Positions 35,034 through 42,701 of a stretch of DNA of 64,000 bases are shown here, piece by piece (position 1 is the first letter of the stretch; every line of letters begins with the position of its first letter). The notes under the pieces were generated by a model. It saw only the letters and a list, made by a program, of their open reading frames with translations, did not search any database and was not told the origin of the DNA. The DNA comes from Limnoglobus roseus (GTDB lineage Bacteria > Planctomycetota > Planctomycetia > Gemmatales > Gemmataceae). Location: assembly GCF_008254045.1 (NCBI RefSeq), contig NZ_CP042425.1:7888163-7952162 (forward strand). Direction: 5' to 3'. Made by a program: the position numbers and the translations under genes.

Positions 35034-35620
35034 TGAGCAACGCGATTCGAAACGTGGTCCGCAAGCAAACCGCCCGCTTCCGGGGGACGAACCGCTTGAC
35101 ACTCTCGCGCCCACACTTCGACAAGGCGAGCGACGGCGATTGGACTCACGCGAACCGTCAGGAAGTTGCGGCGTGCCCGCGCACGGTCCAACCTTCACGC
35201 ACCCGCGTACTCCGGGTTTTGGTCGTCGATGACAACCCGGATTTCGCGGAAAGCTCGGCCGTCCTGCTGCGGATGTGGGGCCACGACGCGCGGGTCGCGT
35301 TCAGCGGGAAGGTGGCCCTCGAAGCCGCCACGGGCTTCCCCCCGCACGTCTTCCTGCTGGACATCGCGATGCCGCGGATGAGCGGCTACGAACTCGCCCG
35401 GCACTGCCGGGCGCGGTTCCGGGCGTCGTTACTGGTGGCGATTACTGGGTACGCCGACGCCGTCCATCGTGCCCTCGGCGAGCAGGCCGGGTTCGACCGC
35501 TACCTCGCCAAGCCGGTGGACCTCGCCGCCCTGGAAGCGTTGCTCCTGTTCGAACTCGACCGCGTGTCGAGTCCCCCCGACGGCGGGGCCGAGACGACCG
35601 ACCGTCGCGACACGGAATGA
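35030..35620 (+). CDS. Single-domain response regulator (receiver only)
   Basis: 196 residues. A ~55-residue basic, disordered N-terminus is followed by a REC domain: VLRVLVVDDNPDFAESSAVL (acidic pair), HVFLLDIAMPRMSGYELARH with the phosphoacceptor Asp in LLDIAMP, VAITGYADAV (Thr position) and RYLAKPVDLAALE (Lys). There is no output domain, so it acts through partner proteins, perhaps with a hybrid kinase elsewhere. It overlaps the DUF2294 gene. The N-terminal 55 residues lack recognisable features; a start closer to the REC domain cannot be excluded. Confidence 0.78.
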   Translation: MMSNAIRNVVRKQTARFRGTNRLTLSRPHFDKASDGDWTHANRQEVAACPRTVQPSRTRVLRVLVVDDNPDFAESSAVLLRMWGHDARVAFSGKVALEAATGFPPHVFLLDIAMPRMSGYELARHCRARFRASLLVAITGYADAVHRALGEQAGFDRYLAKPVDLAALEALLLFELDRVSSPPDGGAETTDRRDTE

Positions 35621-35722
35621 CCGGCCCCCGCCGCGAGCGGGGGGTCGGATCGTACAGCTCTAAACCGCGGGCCGGCAGGCACGCGGCACCGAGCTTTTTC
35701 GGAACGCCTGCCGAGGAGCATC

Positions 35723-36379
35723 ATGATGAAGACCGATTCGCAACTGCAGAAGGACGTCATGGACGAGATCAAGTGGGAGCCGTCGACGACGGCGGCCGCG
35801 GTCGGGGTGACGGCCAAGGACGGGGTGGTGACGCTGACCGGCACGGTCGCGTCCTACGCCGAGAAGTGGGCCGCGGAGCGGGCGGCCCAGCGGGTCGAGG
35901 GCGTCAAGGGCCTCGCCCAGGAGATCGCGATCAAGCCGTTCGGCTTCCACGTCAAGAACGACACGGAGATCGCCGACGCGGCCGTCACCGCCCTCAAGTG
36001 GCACGTGTGGGTGCCGGGCGGCGTCCAGGCGACCGTCGCCCAGGGGTGGGTCACGCTCAAGGGCACCGCGGACCGGGAATACCAGCGGACCGCGGCCCAC
36101 GACGCCGTCTGTTTTATGCCGGGGGTGAAGGGCGTGTCGAACGACATCACCCTCAAGCCGACGGTCAAGCCGGCGGGCGTCAAGGACCAGATCGAGAAGG
36201 CGTTCGTCCGGAACGCCGAGATCGACGCCGGGACGGTGAAGGTGACCGCCGACGGCGGCGCCGTGACGCTGACCGGCAGCGTTCGGTCGTGGAACGAAAA
36301 GGACCAGGCCGGAACGGCCGCGTGGAACGCCCCGGGCGTCAACAGCGTGACGAACGACATCGCCGTCTCGTACACGTGA
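35723..36379 (+). CDS. Triple BON-domain stress protein (copy B)
   Basis: 218 residues, almost the same protein as at 16531: three BON modules with VTAKDGVVTLTGTVASYAEK, VQATVAQGWVTLKGTA and VKVTADGGAVTLTGSVRSW. Very few substitutions separate the copies (for example PTG to PGG and KGAADWEYQ to KGTADREYQ), so this is a recent duplication compared with the decay in neighbouring genes. GAGGAGCATC precedes the start; ATG codons at 35723 and 35726 are both possible. Predicted cytoplasmic, stress-related. Confidence 0.87.
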   Translation: MMKTDSQLQKDVMDEIKWEPSTTAAAVGVTAKDGVVTLTGTVASYAEKWAAERAAQRVEGVKGLAQEIAIKPFGFHVKNDTEIADAAVTALKWHVWVPGGVQATVAQGWVTLKGTADREYQRTAAHDAVCFMPGVKGVSNDITLKPTVKPAGVKDQIEKAFVRNAEIDAGTVKVTADGGAVTLTGSVRSWNEKDQAGTAAWNAPGVNSVTNDIAVSYT

Positions 36380-36436
36380 GTCGGGGCCGCACTTCGCGGC
36401 CGCCCGATTTCTTGATTCCCAACCGAGGAGAAGGTT

Positions 36437-36700
36437 ATGACGAAGACACCCGAAGGCACCCACGCGGGCAAGGTCGTCAGCGTGGCCGGTGACCAGCTCA
36501 CGACGACGTGCGGCCAGGGCAAACAGCACTGCCACACGGTGGCGAAGGACGCCAAGGTCACGTGCGACGGGAAGGCCGCCAAGACGGCCGACCTGAAGGC
36601 CGGGACCGACGTCCATGTCACCTGCCACAAGGACGACAAGAGCATTGCGACGTCCGTCGACTCCGGCAAGCACATCCCGGCGACGGGCCACAAGGCGTAG
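36437..36700 (+). CDS. Small conserved stress-island protein (copy B)
   Basis: 87 residues, closely matching the protein at 17622: GKVVSVAGDQLTTTCGQGKQ, HCHTVAKDAKVTCDGKAAKT, DLKAGTDVHVTCHKDDKSIA. Both copies keep the TC...GKQHCH and CDGK elements, which suggests a metal-linked or structural role. GAGGAGAAGG precedes ATG 36437. It follows the BON gene by 57 bases, as copy A does (with dodecin between them in copy A only). Confidence 0.7.
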   Translation: MTKTPEGTHAGKVVSVAGDQLTTTCGQGKQHCHTVAKDAKVTCDGKAAKTADLKAGTDVHVTCHKDDKSIATSVDSGKHIPATGHKA

Positions 36701-36811
36701 GTGGAGTTTTTTAGACGACCGCGCCTTCGGCAGGAAACGCGAGGGCGCGGTCGGATTGACTAGGGGTGCACGACCCGAGGAACCGCGAACTGGCACCGAG
36801 AGAATCGAATC

Positions 36812-36925
36812 ATGGCGACGCACGAACCCCACTACCGCGGGGTGGCCCTCGCTCAGATACCGTACTTCGTCTGGGTTTCGACCGCGGCGGCACTGCAACT
36901 GTCGATCGCCCGGATGAACTTGTGA
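36812..36925 (+). pseudogene. TspO C-terminal remnant
   Basis: 37 residues ending YRGVALAQIPYFVWVSTAAA then LQLSIARMNL, against YRWVALVQLPYFVWVSIAGV then LQLSIAWMNW in the complete TspO at 21451. Only the last transmembrane segment survives, joined to an unrelated short start (MATHEPH). It sits where tspO lies relative to the DUF1269-like gene in copy A, so it is a deletion remnant of the duplicated segment. Confidence 0.75.
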
Positions 36926-36992
36926 TGTCCGTGGGGCACACCGTCCCCGGTTTGACTGTCGCCCGGAACTCTCTACGCAAAGGTACCTCGGC

Positions 36993-37526
36993 ATGTCCAA
37001 CACGAACTCGGTCGTCGCGGTGTTCGCGTCGCACGATCAGGCCGAAGACGCCATCCGAAAACTCGAGGTGGGCGGCTTCGACATGAAGACCCTGTCCATC
37101 GTCGGGAAGGACTTCCACACGGAAGAGCACGCCGTCGGCTACTACAACACCGGCGACCGCATGCTGTACTGGGGTAAACTCGGGGCCTTCTGGGGCGGCG
37201 TCTGGGGGCTGTTGATCGGCTCCGCGTTCTTCTGGGTGCCGGGCGTCGGGCCGCTCCTCGTGGCCGGGCCGCTCGTGGCGGGGATCGTTGCCGCCCTCGA
37301 AGGGGCCGTCGTCGCGGGCGGGGTCAGTGCCCTCGGCGCCGCGTTGGCCAGTATCGGCGTTCCGGAGAACATCATCGTTCAGTACGAGTCCGAGGTGAAG
37401 AACGGCAAATACCTCCTGGTCGCCCACGGGACGCACGACGACGTGCGACGCGCCAAGGCCCTCCTGAAACAGACCGGCGCGTCGTCGACGACGGCCCACC
37501 CCGCGCCGGCAACCGCCGGCGTGTAG
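36993..37526 (+). CDS. DUF1269-like general stress membrane protein (copy B)
   Basis: 177 residues, paralogue of the protein at 21914: VVAVFASHDQAEDAIRKLEV, GFDMKTLSIVGKDFHTEEHA, YWGKLGAFWGGVWGLLIGSA and FFWVPGVGPLLVAGPLVAGI. The same glycine-zipper hairpin is kept, but the C-terminus is replaced by an Ala/Pro/Thr-rich tail (SSTTAHPAPATAG). Predicted membrane-inserted and stress-associated, with no known activity. Preceding bases (AAAGGTACCTCGGC) give a weak ribosome-binding site. Confidence 0.8.
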   Translation: MSNTNSVVAVFASHDQAEDAIRKLEVGGFDMKTLSIVGKDFHTEEHAVGYYNTGDRMLYWGKLGAFWGGVWGLLIGSAFFWVPGVGPLLVAGPLVAGIVAALEGAVVAGGVSALGAALASIGVPENIIVQYESEVKNGKYLLVAHGTHDDVRRAKALLKQTGASSTTAHPAPATAGV

Positions 37527-37591
37527 GCCGACGAAGGCCGTGGGGGTCGGGTCGAACCTGTCGCCCCGCCGGCCCTCGGGAGGAACCACGT

Positions 37592-38026
37592 ATGCCGACC
37601 GTACTCTTTGCCGACCCGGATCGGGATCATCGCAAACTTTACGTCTGGTTGCTGACCTCCTACGGCTGCCGGGTCGAAACCGCGGGCGATGGCCTGCAGT
37701 GCCTGGGCAAGCTCCGCCGCGTCGTGCCCGACCTCTTGATCCTCGACCTGGAGTTGCCGTGGGGCGGCGGGAATGGCGTCCTTCGGGTCATGGGGGATGA
37801 CCCGCGACTGCTTCCGGCCCGGGTCGTGCTGACGTCGGCCAGGGCTTCCGCATCGGAGCTTGACGCCTTCGCGTCGCCGCCCGTCGTTCGGGTGCTCGCC
37901 AAGCCCTTCGAATTGTCCGCCCTGTTCGAGCGGGCCGAGTTGGGGCCGCTATTCGAACGAGCCGATTTCGGGGCCGTTGCCCGTGGAAGCGAACGGAGTA
38001 CCGTGAACGGCCGTGGAAGACGATGA
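37592..38026 (+). CDS. Orphan response regulator receiver
   Basis: 144 residues. PTVLFADPDRDHRKLYVWLL supplies the acidic pocket, VVPDLLILDLELPWGGGNGV holds the phosphoacceptor Asp (LDLELP), VVLTSARASASEL the Thr/Ser position and VRVLAKPFELSALFER the Lys. After residue ~110 comes a short repeat (LFERAELGPLFERADFG) and a basic tail, with no output domain. GGGAGGAACCACGT precedes ATG 37592. Partner kinase not visible nearby apart from the truncated HisKA protein at 19871. Confidence 0.8.
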   Translation: MPTVLFADPDRDHRKLYVWLLTSYGCRVETAGDGLQCLGKLRRVVPDLLILDLELPWGGGNGVLRVMGDDPRLLPARVVLTSARASASELDAFASPPVVRVLAKPFELSALFERAELGPLFERADFGAVARGSERSTVNGRGRR

Positions 38027-38048
38027 AACTCACCGGAGGAGGAAAGGC

Positions 38049-38267
38049 ATGCCTTCAAGAGGCCCACACGACATGGTTTGTCTGACGAGCGGGGCAAACC
38101 CACTACAAGCCCGCGTCTGGCAGGAAGCCCTCGAAGACGAGGGCATCGTCTGTCAGATCCGCGGCCTCTACGAGGACTTCGGCGTGGGCGACACGTCGGG
38201 CTTCCACGTCACGGTCTGGGTCAAGACTGCCGACCAGGGCCGGGCGGAAGCCGTCCTCCGGGAGTGA
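38049..38267 (+). CDS. DUF2007-like small signal-transducing-type protein
   Basis: 72 residues from ATG 38049 (GAGGAGGAAAGGC upstream). The sequence MVCLTSGANPLQARVWQEAL then EDEGIVCQIRGLYEDFGVGD and VTVWVKTADQGRAEAVL fits the DUF2007 ferredoxin-like fold: a strand, a helix from the LQARVWQEAL region and a C-terminal D-x-x-x-A-x-x-x-L helix. This family is annotated as a putative signal-transducing or protease-linked domain. Function is unproven. It directly precedes the dnaK remnant. Confidence 0.65.
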   Translation: MPSRGPHDMVCLTSGANPLQARVWQEALEDEGIVCQIRGLYEDFGVGDTSGFHVTVWVKTADQGRAEAVLRE

Positions 38268-38289
38268 CGACCGTGTTCGCCGGTACATC

Positions 38290-38707
38290 CGGACGGACCG
38301 CACGACCCCGAGCGTCGTCGCCTTCACGGACAAGGGCGACCGCCTCGCCGGCGAGGCGGCCAAGGGGCAGGCCGTCACCAACCCGAAGCGGACCGTCTAC
38401 GCGATCAAGCGGTTCATGGGCCGTCGGCACGGCGAGGTCGAGGAACTGCTCGTCCCGTACAAGCTCGTCGGCGGACCGGGCGACCGCGAAGGTGCGGGAG
38501 GCGCTCGGGGGGACTAACCTCGCGGCATTGAAGCGTGCGACCGAGGAACTGGAGCAGGCATCCGCGGCGGTGGCCCAGCACCTGTCCGCGGCCACCGCCG
38601 GCGAGAAGGCGGGGCGTCCGAGTGACGGCCCGGCGCGGCCGCGTTCGTCGGCCCCGGACGCCGCCCCCGCGGACGTGATCGACGCCGAGTACGAGGTCAA
38701 GGGATGA
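38290..38707 (+). pseudogene. dnaK: dnaK (Hsp70) remnant with large internal deletion
   Basis: Two Hsp70 pieces are fused out of frame. The first (to TAA 38515-38517) reads RTTPSVVAFTDKGDRLAGEA, QAVTNPKRTVYAIKRFMGRR, LLVPYKLVGG, i.e. DnaK residues roughly 30-95. The second, in another frame from about 38484 to TGA 38707, reads AALKRATEELEQASAAVAQH and ends DVIDAEYEVKG, the DnaK C-terminus. The start with the GIDLGTTNS phosphate loop and ~450 residues including the rest of the ATPase and the peptide-binding domain are gone. It cannot be a functional chaperone. Confidence 0.75.
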
Positions 38708-38740
38708 CGCCTGAGGTGTTCATCAAACGAGGGGTACTTT

Positions 38741-39157
38741 ATGAACGACGCGCATTCCCTCCGGGCCGCGTCCGTCCAGGACATCCAGTTGGAGTTGCTC
38801 CGCCGGACCGTCTTCAATGACTTCGACGGCGGGCGGATCTACACCAGCCTCCTCGCGCACCGGCACCTGTGGCTCGCCGCGCTCCTGGACCGTCCGGGGA
38901 TCCCGAACTACGCGGAGCCGGGACGCCTGCTCACGGCCGGCCTCATCAAACTCCGCGACTTGGCCGACAACGTGTGGAACGCGGACACGCTGTTCGTCCT
39001 CACCCCGACGCGGCCGGCGGCCGAACAACTCGCCAAGATTGCCGAGCAGGAGGACTGGGGTGGGGAAGTCCAGGTGTACCACGACCAGAAAGACATCGAT
39101 AACTCGCTGGGCACCGGCCGCCAGCCCTACGGGCTGGTGTCGGTGTGGTGGGACTGA
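38741..39157 (+). CDS. Hypothetical protein
   Basis: 138 residues, not recognised. It begins MNDAHSLRAASVQDIQLELL, continues VFNDFDGGRIYTSLLAHRHL and LLTAGLIKLRDLADNVWNAD, then TLFVLTPTRPAAEQLAKIAE, EVQVYHDQKDIDNSLGTGRQ and VSVWWD. The composition and alternating helix-strand pattern look like a compact soluble alpha/beta protein. There is no signal peptide. Only a weak purine stretch precedes ATG 38741. Its place among stress genes suggests, but does not show, a related role. Confidence 0.65.
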   Translation: MNDAHSLRAASVQDIQLELLRRTVFNDFDGGRIYTSLLAHRHLWLAALLDRPGIPNYAEPGRLLTAGLIKLRDLADNVWNADTLFVLTPTRPAAEQLAKIAEQEDWGGEVQVYHDQKDIDNSLGTGRQPYGLVSVWWD

Positions 39158-39240
39158 TCGGAAGCCGTGAGGAACGGCGGGGTGCCCGACACCTGAACCG
39201 CACGACACCCTCCTGACAGTAGAACGGCTCAAGAAGACCC

Positions 39241-40593
39241 ATGCCATCCGACCATAACGCATCGCCTCCAAGGAACTTCTTTCGGTCCATCACCCGGGCA
39301 CTAGCGCACCGGAATTTTCGCCTGTTCTTCGTCGGCCAAACGATCTCCATGATCGGCGGGTGGATGACGTTCGTGGCGACCGGCTGGCTCGTGTACCGGC
39401 TCGGCGGCCCGAACGCGACCTTCCTCTTGGGCCTCGTCGGCTTCGCCAGCCAAGCCCCGTCGTTCTTCCTGGCCCCGATCGCGGGCGTACTCGTCGACCG
39501 GTGGAATCGGCACCGGATGCTGGTCCTCACGCAGTCGTTGTTCATGGTGCAGTCCGGACTGCTCGCCCTGGTCGCGTTCGGCGGCACCTCGGGGCCGACG
39601 ACCATCGACCTGCTGATCGCGTTAAGTCTGCTCGCCGGCGTCATCAACGCCTTCGACATGCCGGCGCGACAGGCGTTCCTGGCCGACATGGTCCCCGAGC
39701 GGGAAGACCGGGCGAACGCCATCGCGCTCAACTCGTCGCTCGTCAACGGGGCGCGGCTCGTGGGTCCGTCGATCGCCGGCGTGGTGATCGCCATGGCCGG
39801 TGAGGCATGGTGCTTCATGGCCGACGCGGTGAGTAGCGTCGCGATCATCGGCGCGTTGTTGGCGATGCGGGTTCCGCGGTGGGAACGGAAGCCCCACACG
39901 ACGACCGCCTGGCGGGACTTCCGAGACGGCTATCGCTACGCTTCGCGGTTCGCGCCGGTCCGAACGATCCTATTGCTCATCGCCCTCGCGAGCTTCATGG
40001 GCGGTCCCTACACCCTCTTCATGCCGGTCTTCGCCTCGGACGTCCTCGGCGGCGGCCCCTCCACTCTCGGCTTACTGACGACGGCGTCGGGGGCGGGCGC
40101 CGTGGTCGGAGCGCTCTACCTCGCGTCCCGGACGTCCGTCCTCGGCCTCGGCCGGGTGATCGTCGTCGCGACCGGTCTGTTCGGGGCCGGGCTGGTCGGC
40201 TTCGCTCATTCTCAAGTGGTCTGGCTTTCCGCCGTCATGCTGGCGCTGATCGGTTTCGGCATGATGGTCCAGTTAGCGGCGTGCAACACGATCCTCCAAA
40301 CCATCGTCGTGGAAAGCATGCGGGGTCGGGTGATGAGCTTCTACGGCATGGCCTTCCTGGGAATGTCCCCGTTCGGCAGTCTCTTCGTCGGCGTCCTGGC
40401 CGGGCCGGTCGGAGTTGTCACGACGGTCACGGCGGGAGGCCTGGCTTGCCTGGCCGGCGCCGCCGTCTTCGCCTACCAGCTTCCGAGGCTGCGGACTTCG
40501 ATCCGGCCGATCTACGTCGGCATGGGGATCATTCCCGAAATCGCGGTCGGGCTGCAAGCCGCCACGGAAGCCAGCCGACCGCCGAAAGACTGA
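39241..40593 (+). CDS. MFS transporter (EntS/DHA3-like exporter)
   Basis: 450 residues with about 12 hydrophobic segments. The N-terminus RNFRLFFVGQTISMIGGWMT is the opening of the DHA3/EntS-type family; the loop after helix 2 (GVLVDRWNRHRMLV) is MFS motif A. Helix 4-5 region reads LIALSLLAGVINAFDMPARQ then AFLADMVPEREDRANAIALN, also typical of this subgroup. It should export a small compound by proton antiport; substrate unknown. The start is ATG 39241. It precedes the zinc alcohol dehydrogenase by about 55 bases, so the two are probably co-transcribed. Confidence 0.87.
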   Translation: MPSDHNASPPRNFFRSITRALAHRNFRLFFVGQTISMIGGWMTFVATGWLVYRLGGPNATFLLGLVGFASQAPSFFLAPIAGVLVDRWNRHRMLVLTQSLFMVQSGLLALVAFGGTSGPTTIDLLIALSLLAGVINAFDMPARQAFLADMVPEREDRANAIALNSSLVNGARLVGPSIAGVVIAMAGEAWCFMADAVSSVAIIGALLAMRVPRWERKPHTTTAWRDFRDGYRYASRFAPVRTILLLIALASFMGGPYTLFMPVFASDVLGGGPSTLGLLTTASGAGAVVGALYLASRTSVLGLGRVIVVATGLFGAGLVGFAHSQVVWLSAVMLALIGFGMMVQLAACNTILQTIVVESMRGRVMSFYGMAFLGMSPFGSLFVGVLAGPVGVVTTVTAGGLACLAGAAVFAYQLPRLRTSIRPIYVGMGIIPEIAVGLQAATEASRPPKD

Positions 40594-40651
40594 CGCCGGA
40601 GGTCTGTTTGTCCGACCAGACGCTCGTCGCCTGGGCACCTGAGGAGAGATG

Positions 40652-41692
40652 ATGAAATCGCTTGTCTATCACGGACCGGGGAAGCGGGCTTGGGAAGAAC
40701 GCCCGCGGCCCAAAGTAACGGACGCCTCCGACGCGGTCGTCAGGATCACCCGGACGACCATCTGCGGGACCGACCTCCACATCCTGAAGGGCGACGTCCC
40801 CACGGTGGCCGACGGCCGCATCCTCGGCCACGAGGGCGTCGGCGTCGTCGAGGAGGTCGGCCCGGGGGTGTCGAACTTTAAGAAGGGCGACCGGGTCTTC
40901 ATCTCCTGCATTACGTCTTGCGGGCGGTGCGACGGGTGCCGGAAGGGCATGTATTCGCACTGTGCGAACGGCGGGTGGGTTCTGGGCAATACGATCGACG
41001 GAACACACGCCGAATACGTGAGAATCCCGTTCGCGGACACCAGCCTCTACCACGCCCCGGCGGGCACGGACGAAAGCGTGCTCGTGATGTTGAGCGACAT
41101 CCTCCCCACCGGCTTCGAGTGCGGCGTCCTGAACGGCGCGGTCAAACCGGGCGATACGATCGCGGTCGTCGGGGCCGGCCCGGTGGGCCTCGCCACGCTG
41201 CTGACGGCCCAACTCTACTCGCCGGCCGAAATCATCGTGATCGATCTCGACGACAACCGTCTTGAGGTGGCAAAACTGTTGGGCGCCACACGGACCATCA
41301 ATAGTGGGGACGGAACGGCGGTCCAACGGGTGATGGCACTCACCGACGGAAAGGGCGTTGATGTCGCCATCGAGGCGGTAGGCCTCCCGGCGACGTTTGG
41401 GGTGTGCCAGGACATCGTGGCGGCGGGTGGGCACGTTGCCAACGTGGGCGTTCACGGGAAGAGCGTCGAACTCAAGCTGGACAAGCTATGGGCTCACAAC
41501 GTGACCATTACGACGCGGCTCGTCGATACCGTCACGACGCCGATGCTTCTCAAGAGCGTGGTTTCGGGCCGACTCGACCCGCGTAAGCTCATCACCCACG
41601 AGTTCAAGCTGGACGACATGATGAAGGCGTACGACACGTTCGGCAACGCCGCAAGGGAGAAGGCACTCAAGGTCGTCATTCGCGATGACTGA
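40652..41692 (+). CDS. Zinc-dependent alcohol dehydrogenase (MDR superfamily)
   Basis: 346 residues. Zinc ligands and motifs are clear: TTICGTDLHILKGD (catalytic Cys), GRILGHEGVGVVEEVG (GHE), a structural-zinc lobe ISCITSCGRCDGCRKGMYSH with four Cys, and the Rossmann fingerprint VVGAGPVGLATLL near residue 175 followed by VIDLDDNRLEVAKLLGA (Asp for NAD). The subgroup resembles formaldehyde/butanediol-type dehydrogenases. The stop of the MFS gene is 58 bases upstream; GAGGAGAG precedes ATG codons at 40649 and 40652. Likely oxidises a small alcohol or aldehyde produced under stress. Confidence 0.88.
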   Translation: MKSLVYHGPGKRAWEERPRPKVTDASDAVVRITRTTICGTDLHILKGDVPTVADGRILGHEGVGVVEEVGPGVSNFKKGDRVFISCITSCGRCDGCRKGMYSHCANGGWVLGNTIDGTHAEYVRIPFADTSLYHAPAGTDESVLVMLSDILPTGFECGVLNGAVKPGDTIAVVGAGPVGLATLLTAQLYSPAEIIVIDLDDNRLEVAKLLGATRTINSGDGTAVQRVMALTDGKGVDVAIEAVGLPATFGVCQDIVAAGGHVANVGVHGKSVELKLDKLWAHNVTITTRLVDTVTTPMLLKSVVSGRLDPRKLITHEFKLDDMMKAYDTFGNAAREKALKVVIRDD

Positions 41693-41975
41693 AGGGCGAG
41701 ATTTGGGGAAGCCAACGGGTCTTCGCGGCGTGGGCCATCGCGGATTAACTTGTTTTGAAATCCTAGCGCTTCAGTGAGGGAGCCATCGCTACCCCCCCGC
41801 GCAGTATCTTGCTGAGGACACAGCCCTCGGCCGGGTAACGCTTTCGCGTGCTCGCCGGTCGGGTCGGTAAACGCCGGGCGTGGCCACTGGTTCGTGGCAT
41901 ATGATTGTCCTGTTCGATGATCGATCGTCGTATTGAACGCTCGGTTCGGGCCGATCGTATTCACTCAACCCTACC

Positions 41976-42701
41976 ATGCGGCTGCTCAGTTACAACATTC
42001 ACAAGGGCATCGGCGGGCGGGACCGGCGGTACGACCTCGACCGCGTCGTCGGTGTCATCGAACACGTCAACCCCGATGTAATCTGTCTGCAAGAGGTGAC
42101 GCGGTACGCCCGCCGCACGCGGGACGACGACCAGCCGCAGTTGCTCCGCGCCGCCGTCGCGGCCGCCGACCTGGCCTTCCAACTGAACCACCACTACCGC
42201 CGCGGCGGGTACGGCAACTTGGTCCTCTCCCGATGGCCGATCCTCCGGCGGCACCACGTCTCGCTGCGGCGCGGCTGGCGGAAGGCCCGCGGCGGGCAAC
42301 TGGTCGTCGTCGACTCGCCGGAAGGCCCCTTGCACCTCGTGAACTGGCACCTGGGGTTGGCCGAGGGCGAGCGCCGCTGGCAGGTCGAACGCCTGCTCGA
42401 CCACCCCCTGTTCCGCGAGTCGGCAGACCTGCCGACGATGGTCGTTGGGGACTGCAACGACTGGCGCAACCGCCTCGCCGCCGGGCTTCTCGCCGAGCGC
42501 GGCTTCCAGCACATCACCGCGCCGCCGTCGCGATTCCGCACGTTCCCGGCCTTCCTACCGGCGCTCAGCCTCGATAAGGCGTTCCACCGGGGGCTGTTCA
42601 TCCGCGAGGCGGCGGTCGTCCGGACGCCGCTGGCCCACCGGGCGTCGGACCACCTTCCGCTGGTGATCGACTTCCACCTCCGAAACCCCCACCATGATTG
42701 A
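41976..42701 (+). CDS. Endonuclease/exonuclease/phosphatase (EEP) family protein
   Basis: 241 residues. MRLLSYNIHKGIGGRDRRYD gives the N-terminal Asn metal site, DVICLQEVTRY the catalytic Glu, HLVNWHLGLAEGERRWQVER the His/Asn region, MVVGDCNDWRN the GDxN motif, and HRASDHLPLVIDFHL the C-terminal SDH-type His. All five EEP signature blocks are present, so it should be an active Mg-dependent phosphodiesterase or phosphatase. It is in the family of proteins that often lie beside cardiolipin synthases, as here. Its last 104 bases overlap the convergent P-type ATPase gene. Confidence 0.85.
   Translation: MRLLSYNIHKGIGGRDRRYDLDRVVGVIEHVNPDVICLQEVTRYARRTRDDDQPQLLRAAVAAADLAFQLNHHYRRGGYGNLVLSRWPILRRHHVSLRRGWRKARGGQLVVVDSPEGPLHLVNWHLGLAEGERRWQVERLLDHPLFRESADLPTMVVGDCNDWRNRLAAGLLAERGFQHITAPPSRFRTFPAFLPALSLDKAFHRGLFIREAAVVRTPLAHRASDHLPLVIDFHLRNPHHD

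Noticed and set aside
36715..36750. Hairpin GACCGCGCC...GGCGCGGTC as terminator
   Set aside because: Good stem but no T-run on either side in the right place; may be a structural element only.
35660..37003. 447-residue minus-strand open frame over the BON gene copy B
   Set aside because: The same kind of shadow frame exists opposite copy A (16051-17190); both mirror the real BON genes.
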